NCBI RefSeq assembly: GCF_003264115.1
Contig: NZ_CP021912.1
Coordinates: 372,001 to 436,000 of the forward strand
Direction: 5' to 3'
Length of the DNA: 64,000 nucleotides
Origin: Erythrobacter sp. KY5
Lineage (GTDB): Bacteria; Pseudomonadota; Alphaproteobacteria; Sphingomonadales; Sphingomonadaceae
The position numbers and the translations under genes are program-made. Below the pieces are notes generated by a model. The model made no database searches. It was not told the DNA's origin and worked only from the letters and a program-made list of their open reading frames with translations. Below are positions 8,895 through 16,885 of this stretch, one piece after another (the first letter of the stretch is position 1; every line of letters starts with the position of its first letter).

Positions 8895-10508
8895 TTAGCC
8901 GCGCGCCCTGCGCACGAGACCGGCAAGAAAGGCCCGCTCGGGTGCGTTCAGGACCTTTTGATAGATCAGCAGGGCGTAGATACAGCCTGCCGACCCTGCC
9001 AATGCAGCGCCCACGCTCCACTGCGCATTCGCCAGCAGAACGGCGCCGGGTGCCAGCAATATCGCCCCTGATACACCGGACAAAAGGACCGGGCCTGAGA
9101 TCGCTTCGCGAAATATGCGGCGAGGGGGAAGGCCGTGAACCCGGTGAAACACGAAGAACGCAGCGCCTGCCATCCCGGCCCCGCACACTATCAGGGTGCC
9201 CGCAAGAAAGCCGATGCCCCCCGCCTCCAGACCCAGCGCCAACGCACAGACCAGCAGCGCGAGCAGCATCAGATTGATGCGTACGAAGACCTTGAAATGT
9301 TGCGAACGGGTGAGTGTCGCGCTTACATAGTTGGACACGAGGAACAGAGCCTGAAACAAAGCAAAACCGACCAGATAGCCCGTCAGGCTGACATATTGCG
9401 CGCCGACCCACAGTTTGAGCAGAAGCGGCGCGAGCGAGGAGATCGCGACAAGAACGGGCACCGCCAGCAGCATATTGAGGCGCAGGCCGAGGAGGACAAA
9501 CTCGGCCCCGGTGTGGACCGGACCTTTCGCAGCATCGCGCGCGCTTGGCTCTTTTGCAAGATCCAGCTGCGCCACATGTGGGAGAACGGCTGCGTTAAGG
9601 CTGCCCTGTAGCACTTTGACCGCGCGCGGGATGCGCGTCGCAATCTGGAAAGCGGTCAACGAAACAGGCCCCAACAATACCGCGACGAAAAGATCGGGCA
9701 AACGGTTGAACCCCTGGCTTGCCAGATTGGCCGCAAAGACGGGACGCGACAGCTGCGCGATATCGCGCAAATGCTCTCCCAAAGCCTTGCCGGAGCGCCA
9801 GCCGCGCCAGCCAGCGGAGCGGCTCCAAGCCAGAAATCCGAACACCGCCGCCAAGAATAGTGCGATCAGCTGCTCGACCAGAACAAGTGCCGCCAGATTG
9901 GTGGTAAATTGCAGGAGCACAAGCGTAGCGAGAGCGAATGCCAGCCGGTCGCAGAATTCCCAGGTCTTGGTTGTCGCAAGTTCCTGTCGGCCGGCAAAGA
10001 AAGCCTTGATCGCAAGCGCCGGAAAGCTTGCGAACAAACCTGCGCCCATGATCGAAAGCGCCAGCCGCATTTCAGCCGCGCTCTCGTCCGCGATGGGCAA
10101 CAGTACCGTCAGCCCCGTGTTCGCGAACACGATCACCGCCGCAGCCACGACAATCCCGAGTGCAGTGAAGAGGGCAAGGCCGGCGATCATGACTCCCGCG
10201 CAGGCCGCGCGGTCCCCCTGCGCGTAGTAGCGGGCGAGAAACCGCACGATCGCCCCCTGAAAGCCAAGTTCGGCAAGCCCTGCAAAGCCGAGAATGTTGA
10301 ACAATTGCAGGCTCAACCACATGCCGTATCGCTCCGGCCCGAGCATCCACAGCATATAGGGAACCAGCAGCAGCGCGAGCGCCATCGCGGACACCTGCTG
10401 GGCAAGGCTGAACCCGGTGTTGCGCACCAGCCGCCTTTCGGACCGGGCCGCCTGTCGGGCGTCGCGATGCCCGATTTCATCAGCATTGGTGGCAGCACCA
10501 GACGGCAT
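8895..10508 (-). CDS. lipopolysaccharide/oligosaccharide flippase (Wzx-like, MATE/MOP superfamily)
   Basis: 537 residues with a hydrophilic N-terminal tail of ~30 residues, then about twelve to fourteen hydrophobic helices. The first segment, FSLAQQVSAMALALLLVPYMLWMLGPERYG, is typical of polysaccharide-biosynthesis flippases (split: FSLAQQVSAMALALLL then VPYMLWMLGPERYG). LGFQGAIVRFLARYYAQG is another hallmark. It would move undecaprenyl-linked repeat units across the inner membrane for polymerisation by the Wzy-like protein encoded downstream. The start ATG at 10508 is divergent from the KpsS-like gene, and 185 bases between them probably hold both promoters. Confidence 0.85.
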   Translation of the reverse strand: MPSGAATNADEIGHRDARQAARSERRLVRNTGFSLAQQVSAMALALLLVPYMLWMLGPERYGMWLSLQLFNILGFAGLAELGFQGAIVRFLARYYAQGDRAACAGVMIAGLALFTALGIVVAAAVIVFANTGLTVLLPIADESAAEMRLALSIMGAGLFASFPALAIKAFFAGRQELATTKTWEFCDRLAFALATLVLLQFTTNLAALVLVEQLIALFLAAVFGFLAWSRSAGWRGWRSGKALGEHLRDIAQLSRPVFAANLASQGFNRLPDLFVAVLLGPVSLTAFQIATRIPRAVKVLQGSLNAAVLPHVAQLDLAKEPSARDAAKGPVHTGAEFVLLGLRLNMLLAVPVLVAISSLAPLLLKLWVGAQYVSLTGYLVGFALFQALFLVSNYVSATLTRSQHFKVFVRINLMLLALLVCALALGLEAGGIGFLAGTLIVCGAGMAGAAFFVFHRVHGLPPRRIFREAISGPVLLSGVSGAILLAPGAVLLANAQWSVGAALAGSAGCIYALLIYQKVLNAPERAFLAGLVRRARG

Positions 10509-10693
10509 GCGCGCAGCGATCCTTTCGCGTCAGACAACTCGGCAATGGACCTAGATGAGAGCGCCCTTTGCCAAGCATTGCGATACCAGAGACGCGAGCC
10601 AGCGCCGTGCGAAGAAAGGTTCGTTCACGACCTATCGACCACGCGCATCGGCCCGCGCTGACCGGACAAGGACCATTCTGCAGGAGCCTTCAC

Positions 10694-12103
10694 ATGCACT
10701 CGATCATCATTTCGACCCTTGCCGAATATCAAACCGAATTCTGGGTTCCGGTTGGCGAGGCACTGGAGGCAAGCGGCCATGCGGTGACCTTCGTGTCGTG
10801 CGACACGCGCAGCACGCGCATGCTGGAAGCGGCCGAGCTCGATGTGATCGAGGGCACGGTGAGCGCGCGAGCATCTGCCCTGGGCGCGGCGGATCCGGTC
10901 TCGGTCTGCAACGCACACGGCATCACCGATCCAGCGTCCCTGATCGCCCATGAACGCATTGCCTTCGCGCAGCGCAGCACCGCCACCTGTCTGCGAAAAC
11001 TGGCGGGTGCGCTGGTAATCGGCGATGCGGCTATCGAAAGAGCGCGCGACAAGGGTCAGCCTGTGCTTGTTCAGGAACTGGGCGGATTTGCCTCGGTCCT
11101 CGGCCTGCATCACGCGGCGCTTCACGCAGGGATCGATAGCATCATGATTGAGCCAAGCTTCTTCAAGGGGCGCATGCTGTTCGTCGCGAATTCTCTCAGA
11201 GCGCCGAAAATCGCCGCGCAGGGCCGCGTCGATATGCCTGCGGAGCTCACCGCCTATATCGAAAATGCGCTGGCCAGCGGCACGGTGGTTATCCCGGACA
11301 AGGATCGGCACCATTATCTGGGCCCCGTCAGCAAGCTTTTGAAACCGCACAATATCAGGCGTTTCGTCGAGAAGTCGCGCGACAAGCATCTTTACGGCGC
11401 GGAGCAGGAATTTGGCGCGATCGGGCTGCAACTGCGCAACCATCTGACGATGCTGGCAGGTTCGATCAGGATGCGCGGGCACTATACGGATTTTCGCGAC
11501 CTCGGCAGGTTCCTCTATTTCCCGCTTCACGTTCCGGGCGATATCGCGCTGACCCTGCGCTCGCCCGAATATTGCGACCAGCTTGCGCTCTTGGACTACC
11601 TTTGCCGCGTGGCGCCGGTCGATCTGACTATCGCGATCAAGGAGCATCCCGCGATGATTGGCGCGGTGCCTAGCGAGGCTCTGATCGCCCTCAAGAAAGA
11701 GCACGATCGCTTCGCCATCATTCGCCCGGACGCCAACAATTACGACGTTTTGCGTGCTGCGGAATGCGTGGTCACGATCAATTCGAAAAGCGGAGCAGAG
11801 GCGGGGTTGCTTGGGAAACAACCCATCGTGCTGGGCGATGCGTTCTATCGCGGTGCACCGTTTGCGAAGGCGATCGATCATGTCACGCAGCTCGGGCCTG
11901 CAATCGCGCAACAGGTCTCCGCACCCCGCCCCGCCCTTTGCGCCGACGAAACGGATGGATTCTTCGCGGCCTTGTGGGAGCGCAGCTTTCCCGGCGAATT
12001 ATACGCGCCGAGCAAGTCGAACATTGCCGCTTTCACCGCCTCGGTTGAGGCGGCGCTTGATCGGCAAGAGTGCGACAATGAGAAGGTCAGGCTCTCGGCC
12101 TGA
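10694..12103 (+). CDS. capsular polysaccharide biosynthesis protein (KpsS-like, Capsule_synth family)
   Basis: 469 residues from ATG 10694, chosen because CAGGAG lies just upstream (10681-10686) and the protein then opens with the beta-strand SIIISTLAEYQTEF; the longer frame from 10568 adds a low-complexity Arg/Pro-rich lead. The C-terminal half has IKEHPAM and a late segment VVTINSKSGAEAGLLGKQP, matching KpsS/KpsC-type capsule proteins that act as Kdo transferases or related GT-B enzymes. It likely adds a sugar to the lipid or glycan acceptor in the cytoplasm. Family-level assignment only. Confidence 0.7.
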   Translation: MHSIIISTLAEYQTEFWVPVGEALEASGHAVTFVSCDTRSTRMLEAAELDVIEGTVSARASALGAADPVSVCNAHGITDPASLIAHERIAFAQRSTATCLRKLAGALVIGDAAIERARDKGQPVLVQELGGFASVLGLHHAALHAGIDSIMIEPSFFKGRMLFVANSLRAPKIAAQGRVDMPAELTAYIENALASGTVVIPDKDRHHYLGPVSKLLKPHNIRRFVEKSRDKHLYGAEQEFGAIGLQLRNHLTMLAGSIRMRGHYTDFRDLGRFLYFPLHVPGDIALTLRSPEYCDQLALLDYLCRVAPVDLTIAIKEHPAMIGAVPSEALIALKKEHDRFAIIRPDANNYDVLRAAECVVTINSKSGAEAGLLGKQPIVLGDAFYRGAPFAKAIDHVTQLGPAIAQQVSAPRPALCADETDGFFAALWERSFPGELYAPSKSNIAAFTASVEAALDRQECDNEKVRLSA

Positions 12104-12185
12104 AGCTGCCAGCCGCCAGACAAGACGCTCCATTGTGGCGCTTTCAGTTGGTGCTGCGAGCGGCTGCGTGAGCTAGCCATTTCCC

Positions 12186-12953
12186 ATGTCCAGCGACACC
12201 GACACGCTCGTCTCTATCGTGACGCCCGCCTACAAGGCTGAGCGGGTGATTGGCGCGGCCATCGGTTCGGTGCAGTCCCAAACGCACGAACACTGGGAGA
12301 TGTTGATCGCGGAAGATTGCGGTCCCGACAACACCCGCCAGTGCGTGCGCGCCTTTGCCAGCATGGACAAGCGCGTCAAACTGATCGAACCCGATCGAAA
12401 TGGCGGCCCTGCCTCAGCGCGCAATCACGCTCTCGCGCATGCAAAAGGTCGCTGGATCGCGTTTCTGGACAGCGATGACATGTGGCTGCCGCATAAGCTT
12501 GAGCGGCAATTGGACTTTCACCGTTCTCAACCTGGCGCAGTGCTGAGCTATACCGGATTTCGTCGCATTTCGGACGATGCTTCGCGAACCGGTTCCTATA
12601 TCTCGGTCCCTCCCCGGATGACCTATCGCAGACTTCTGGGGAACACCGCGATTGCGACCTCCAGCGTCCTGATCGACCGGGCCTTGTCAGGTCGGTTTGC
12701 GATGCAGCAGACATATTATGACGATTTTGCCTGCTGGCTTGCGCTTCTCAAGAAGGGCGGGATAGCGGTCGGCCTTGACGAAGACCTGATGCGATACCGG
12801 GTCATGGATGCCTCTGTCAGCCGCGACAAACGCAGAAGCGCTCTAAAGGTCTGGCGCGCCTATCGTGAGATTGAGAAACTGGGACCGCTGATCAGCGCCT
12901 GGTACTTTTCCCAATATGCCGCGCGCGCAATTCACAAATATCGGCAGTTTTGA
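12186..12953 (+). CDS. glycosyltransferase family 2 protein
   Basis: 255 residues, a single GT-A domain. The nucleotide-sugar site is SIVTPAYKAERVIGAAI near residue 9, MLIAEDCGPDNT follows, and the metal-binding DXD equivalent is FLDSDDMW near residue 95, preceded by GPASARNHALAHA. Such enzymes add a sugar from a nucleotide donor to a growing repeat unit in the cytoplasm. It lies 82 bases downstream of the KpsS-like gene on the same strand and probably belongs to the same transcript. Donor and linkage unknown. Confidence 0.9.
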   Translation: MSSDTDTLVSIVTPAYKAERVIGAAIGSVQSQTHEHWEMLIAEDCGPDNTRQCVRAFASMDKRVKLIEPDRNGGPASARNHALAHAKGRWIAFLDSDDMWLPHKLERQLDFHRSQPGAVLSYTGFRRISDDASRTGSYISVPPRMTYRRLLGNTAIATSSVLIDRALSGRFAMQQTYYDDFACWLALLKKGGIAVGLDEDLMRYRVMDASVSRDKRRSALKVWRAYREIEKLGPLISAWYFSQYAARAIHKYRQF

Positions 12954-13083
12954 ACCGGGCGGCTTGCACCTCAAACTGCCTCTGATCTGGTGGCAATTCG
13001 CGTGGACCGGATGCCCCACCCTCAGCACAGTGTGATCTCAACAGATGTGATCTCTACACCACCAAGCGATCAGGGAGGCCCCC

Positions 13084-14079
13084 ATGTCACAAAGGTCTTA
13101 TGGCCGTCGCCGCGTCCTCGTTACAGGAGGGGCGGGCTTTCTCGGGTCGCACCTTATCGACCGGCTCCTTGCGCGCGGGGACGAAGTGCTTTGCGTCGAC
13201 AATCTCTTTACCGGCGACAAGAGCAATCTCGACCACCTTGCCGGCAATCCGCGCTTCGAATTCATGCGCCACGACGTTTGTTTCCCGCTGTTCGTCGAAG
13301 TGGACGCGATCTTCAATCTCGCCTGCCCAGCCTCACCCATCCACTATCAGCATGATCCGGTGCAGACGACGAAGACGAGTGTCCACGGCGCGATCAATAT
13401 GCTGGGTCTGGCGAAGCGCCTGAAAGTCCCGATCTTTCAGGCCTCGACGAGCGAGGTCTATGGCGATCCCTCGATCCACCCCCAGCCCGAAGCCTATTGG
13501 GGCAACGTCAATCCGATCGGTCCGCGCTCCTGCTATGACGAGGGCAAGAGATGCGCGGAGACCTTGTTCTTCGACTATCGCCGTCAGCACGGGATCAACA
13601 CCAAGGTCGCGCGGATCTTCAACACATATGGCCCGCGAATGCATGCAAGCGATGGCCGGGTCGTGTCCAACTTCATCGTGCAGGCTCTGCGCGGCGAGGA
13701 TATCACGATATTTGGCGACGGCTCCCAGACGCGGAGCTTTTGTTATTGCGACGACCTCATCGAGGCGATCATCCGCCTGATGGATACAGGACCCGACGTT
13801 TGCGGCCCGGTAAATATCGGCAATCCCTGCGAGTTCACGATCCTGGAGTTGGCGCAAAAGGTGCTCGAAAAGATCGGCGGGCGATCGCGTCTGGTGACAC
13901 AACCCCTTCCCCAGGACGATCCGCTGCAGAGAAAACCTGACATCACTCAGGCTCGCCAACTTCTCGATTGGGAGCCGAAGGTGGAGCTTGATGAAGGTCT
14001 GGATCGGACCATTGCTTATTTTCGCGAAGTCGTGGGCAATGACGCATCAGCCATGGCACAGGAGATTTGCGTGGTCTAA
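13084..14079 (+). CDS. UDP-glucuronate decarboxylase (UDP-xylose synthase) family
   Basis: 331 residues, an extended SDR. The NAD-binding loop is [12 protein letters not shown] at residues 13-24. [17 protein letters not shown] and [15 protein letters not shown] are strongly characteristic of UDP-xylose synthases, as are [16 protein letters not shown] and YDEGKRCAE (Tyr-x3-Lys). The enzyme oxidises UDP-glucuronate at C4, decarboxylates it and reduces it to UDP-xylose. The start ATG follows CAGGGAGG at 13071-13078. It is paired with a UDP-glucuronate 4-epimerase gene, so both compete for UDP-glucuronate made elsewhere. Confidence 0.9.
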   Translation: MSQRSYGRRRVLVTGGAGFLGSHLIDRLLARGDEVLCVDNLFTGDKSNLDHLAGNPRFEFMRHDVCFPLFVEVDAIFNLACPASPIHYQHDPVQTTKTSVHGAINMLGLAKRLKVPIFQASTSEVYGDPSIHPQPEAYWGNVNPIGPRSCYDEGKRCAETLFFDYRRQHGINTKVARIFNTYGPRMHASDGRVVSNFIVQALRGEDITIFGDGSQTRSFCYCDDLIEAIIRLMDTGPDVCGPVNIGNPCEFTILELAQKVLEKIGGRSRLVTQPLPQDDPLQRKPDITQARQLLDWEPKVELDEGLDRTIAYFREVVGNDASAMAQEICVV

Positions 14080-14081
14080 AG

Positions 14082-14106
14082 GCCTCCCCCTCAAGGAGGC
14101 TTTCTT
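14082..14106 (+). promoter_or_regulatory. hairpin overlapping the Shine-Dalgarno of the 4-epimerase gene
   Basis: GCCTCC (14082-14087) pairs perfectly with GGAGGC (14095-14100) around a seven-base loop, followed by TTTCTT. The right arm is the ribosome-binding site of the gene starting at 14110. The structure could mask translation or act as a weak attenuator between the UXS and epimerase genes. Pairing is seen directly; function is inferred. Confidence 0.45.
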
Positions 14107-14109
14107 GCC

Positions 14110-15123
14110 ATGCGCACCGTACTCATCACGGGTTCTGCCGGCTTCATCGGCTACCATCTCGCCCAGCTCCTGCTCGACGAAGGATTTCGCGTGGTCGGCT
14201 ATGACGGGATGACCGACTATTACGAGGTGGCGCTGAAAGAGCGGCGGCACCAGATGCTGCTCCAGAACGCCAATTTCTCGTGCAGGGTCGGAATGCTCGA
14301 AGACTTCGAGGCACTGCACTCCCTTGCGATGGAAGTGAAGCCCGACGCGATCATCCATCTCGCGGCGCAGGCTGGCGTGCGGTACAGTCTTGAGAACCCT
14401 CGCGCTTATGTCGATGCGAACCTGGTGGGCGCTTTCAACGTGATGGAATGCGCGCGAGAGCTGGGTGTCCACCATCTGATGATGGCCTCGACCAGCTCGG
14501 TATACGGCGCGAATGAGGATATGCCCTTCGACGAGCGCGAGAAAACGGATCATCCGCTCACGCTTTATGCCGCGACCAAAAAGGCAAACGAGGCGATGGC
14601 GCATTCCTATGCGCATTTGTGGAACCTGCCGACCACGATGTTCCGGTTTTTCACGGTCTACGGCCCTTGGGGGCGCCCCGACATGGCGCTGTTCAAGTTC
14701 ACACGCGGCATCCTCGAAGGCACGCCGATCGATATCTACAATCAGGGTGAGATGTATCGTGACTTCACATATGTGAGCGATCTGGTGCGCGGTATTCGTC
14801 TCCTGCTCGATCAACCGCCCGTGCGCCCCGAAAGCCGCGACGACATTCCTGAGTGGGATTCGCTTTCACCGGCTGCTCCCTGGCGCGTTGCGAATATCGG
14901 CAATTCCGACAAGGTGCGGCTGATGGATTTTGTCGAGGCGATTGAGGCTGAATGCGGGCGCGAGGCGGTCAAGAATTTCATGCCCATGCAAAAAGGCGAC
15001 GTTCCCGCCACGTGGGCGGACGCGACATTGCTCAAGGAATTGACCGGATACGCGCCGCAGACGGATATCCGCACCGGCGTGAAGCAATTCGTCGCTTGGT
15101 ACCGCGACTATTATCAGATCTGA
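14110..15123 (+). CDS. UDP-glucuronate 4-epimerase family (NAD-dependent epimerase)
   Basis: 337 residues. The Rossmann loop is LITGSAGFIGYHL at residues 5-17, then HLAAQAGVRYSLENP, ASTSSVYGANE and YAATKKANE (Tyr-x3-Lys). RFFTVYGPWGRPDMA is the hallmark of UDP-glucuronate/galacturonate 4-epimerases (LpsL/Cap1J type). It interconverts UDP-glucuronate and UDP-galacturonate. The Shine-Dalgarno GGAGG at 14095-14099 is ten bases from ATG 14110 and forms one arm of a hairpin (see the regulatory feature at 14082). Last gene of the polysaccharide locus; its stop faces the stop of the next gene. Confidence 0.9.
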   Translation: MRTVLITGSAGFIGYHLAQLLLDEGFRVVGYDGMTDYYEVALKERRHQMLLQNANFSCRVGMLEDFEALHSLAMEVKPDAIIHLAAQAGVRYSLENPRAYVDANLVGAFNVMECARELGVHHLMMASTSSVYGANEDMPFDEREKTDHPLTLYAATKKANEAMAHSYAHLWNLPTTMFRFFTVYGPWGRPDMALFKFTRGILEGTPIDIYNQGEMYRDFTYVSDLVRGIRLLLDQPPVRPESRDDIPEWDSLSPAAPWRVANIGNSDKVRLMDFVEAIEAECGREAVKNFMPMQKGDVPATWADATLLKELTGYAPQTDIRTGVKQFVAWYRDYYQI

Positions 15124-15133
15124 AGCGCGAAGC

Positions 15134-15742
15134 TTACTCGCCCGGACCTTCGGTTTCGGGTTCTGACGTGGTGATCGTTGCCGGAAGCTCGTTTTCGCCC
15201 GGCAACGGCGCGCTGCGTTCACGCTCCAGCCGCTCAAGATATTCGCGTTCGATCTGCTCGACGCGTTCCTGCATCTCTGCAGCATCTTCGTCAATGGTCG
15301 ACAGGCGTTCCTGACGCGCTTCCTCGATCAGCTGGCTGAAGCGCACGGCATCGCTCTGATCACGCTCCGCATAGGCGACATCGATCATCGCCTGCGTGCA
15401 GCCGGTGATCCCGCCTGCACCCGCAGGGCTGCACGACATGGTGCCAAACTCGCCTATATAACGGATGCTCTCGACCCTTTCGGTCCAGGCCGTACCTTCG
15501 GGCGAGTTGCTCTGGCGCAAGTTCGACGGAATACGATACCGGTCCGCTTCGACCAGGATTTCGCAGACCACGATTTCATTCGCATCGGTCGGCTCAGGGC
15601 ATTCGTCTTCGCTGTAGGCGATGACCATGTTGACCCGCTCCTGACCCGGAGGCGGAGCCATGTCGTCCTGCGCTGCGGCGGGCGTGGCGATGGCGAAAGC
15701 CGCAAGCGAAGCTGCAAGCGCGAGACGGTCAAGCGAAGCCAT
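15134..15742 (-). CDS. secreted hypothetical protein with Glu-rich C-terminal coiled region
   Basis: 202 residues. Residues 1-24 look like a Sec signal peptide (hydrophobic run then TPAAAQ). The mature part has cysteines in the contexts DECPEP, VVCEIL, MSCSPA and TGCTQA, which could form disulfides in the periplasm. Residues ~140-185 are rich in Glu, Arg and Gln with heptad-like spacing and end in a Pro/Glu tail. I do not recognise a domain; similar exported proteins of unknown function are common in sphingomonads. It is monocistronic and converges on the polysaccharide locus. Confidence 0.75.
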   Translation of the reverse strand: MASLDRLALAASLAAFAIATPAAAQDDMAPPPGQERVNMVIAYSEDECPEPTDANEIVVCEILVEADRYRIPSNLRQSNSPEGTAWTERVESIRYIGEFGTMSCSPAGAGGITGCTQAMIDVAYAERDQSDAVRFSQLIEEARQERLSTIDEDAAEMQERVEQIEREYLERLERERSAPLPGENELPATITTSEPETEGPGE

Positions 15743-15849
15743 TGTGTTTCCTTATCTGCCGCGTCCTCATCCGGCGCGAACCTTCATACGTTCACCGCTA
15801 GATAGCACTCGGTGAACCGGTACTGAAGCGGTAACGACACGCAAAAATA

Positions 15850-16371
15850 TCAGACGCGCTCACTCACCTTGATCGCAATGCGGCAGCCGAGCCTGATCGC
15901 GCCCGATAGTAACGGATAGGCGGGTGCCTTTTCCGCGCCGTTGGCAAGCGCGGCATCGCGGTGCTCGCGCTCATCCTCGCGGAATTCCTCTATCATTTCG
16001 GCAAGTTCGGGGTCTGAGTTGGTCTCTGCCAGCCGGTCGAGCTGTTCCGAATAATGCTTGTCGATCTCTTCCTCGACCGCGGCTGTGCAGGCCATGGCCG
16101 CCTCGGGACCGAGCAGCGCAGTGCCAGCGCCCAGCGCATAGCCTGCAACCGACCAGAAGGGCTGCAACGCGGTCGGGCGAACGCCGCGCTTTGCGAGCAT
16201 TTCGTCAAAACGAGCGCGGTGGCCTTCTTCCTGTTCGGCCATGTGGCGAATCTCGGCAGAATGAGGCCCGCGGTCGCCCATGACGGCAAGCTGCCCTTCA
16301 TAGATGCGCGTGGCGCCAAATTCGCCGGCCTGGTCGACGCGGATCATTCGGTGAAGTTCGGCCTTGTCCAT
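15850..16371 (-). CDS. coq7: demethoxyubiquinone hydroxylase, Coq7 family
   Basis: 173 residues from ATG 16371 (a TTG lies one codon earlier). It hydroxylates demethoxyubiquinol in the penultimate step of ubiquinone synthesis, using a carboxylate-bridged di-iron centre. The iron ligands are visible: Glu in DQAGEFGATRIYEGQ, ExxH in AEQEEGHRARF, Glu in AAVEEEIDKHY, and ExxH in FREDEREHRDAAL. The length matches bacterial Coq7. It implies an aerobic, ubiquinone-based respiratory chain. It lies 28 bases past the stop of dsbB on the same strand, so co-transcription is plausible. Confidence 0.93.
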   Translation of the reverse strand: MDKAELHRMIRVDQAGEFGATRIYEGQLAVMGDRGPHSAEIRHMAEQEEGHRARFDEMLAKRGVRPTALQPFWSVAGYALGAGTALLGPEAAMACTAAVEEEIDKHYSEQLDRLAETNSDPELAEMIEEFREDEREHRDAALANGAEKAPAYPLLSGAIRLGCRIAIKVSERV

Positions 16372-16399
16372 CAATCGCTCCAGAAAAATCCCGTTGTCT

Positions 16400-16852
16400 C
16401 TACTTCTTATACGCTGCGAGGGCGAGAATTGTTGCGCCGCCGATCCCGGAAATCAGGAAATTCCAGCCCGCAAGCGAAATGCCGAACAGGTCCCAGGGCG
16501 CCACATCGCAGCGTACAATCGGCGCGGCGTTCACGTCCATGACGTCAATAGAGCTCGGCAGCGACGAACAGCCGGTGATGCCTTGCCACCAGCCATATTC
16601 GACGCCCGCATGAAATCCGCCGATGAGGCCAGAGGTGATAACCGCCAGACCAGCGAGCGCCGCCCAGACGCGGTGCGGGACCATGACATAGGACAGAAGT
16701 GCAAGACCCACGGCAACAAAGTGCGGATAACGCTGCCACCAGCACATCTCGCATGGATACAGGCCGAAGCCATATTGCGCGATATACGCACCGCCCAGCA
16801 AGGCTGCCGGTATCGCCAGCGCCAGTGCGCGCGCTTGATCAAGTCCACTCAT
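16400..16852 (-). CDS. dsbB: disulfide bond formation protein B
   Basis: 150 residues with four hydrophobic helices. The quinone-reactive CXXC is CEMC at about residues 34-37 in LYPCEMCWWQRYPH, and the second cysteine pair is in GITGCSSLPS and APIVRCDVAPW. DsbB reoxidises DsbA in the periplasm and passes electrons to ubiquinone in the inner membrane, which fits the coq7 gene downstream. The length is somewhat shorter than E. coli DsbB, as in other alphaproteobacteria. Confidence 0.92.
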   Translation of the reverse strand: MSGLDQARALALAIPAALLGGAYIAQYGFGLYPCEMCWWQRYPHFVAVGLALLSYVMVPHRVWAALAGLAVITSGLIGGFHAGVEYGWWQGITGCSSLPSSIDVMDVNAAPIVRCDVAPWDLFGISLAGWNFLISGIGGATILALAAYKK

Positions 16853-16885
16853 GCCGAAGCCTTTAAGCGGCAGGCGCTTTGATGA

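Noticed and set aside
10625..11911. Long minus-strand ORF (428 codons) opposite the KpsS-like gene
   Set aside because: Mirror of a recognised gene with a good start; low-complexity translation.
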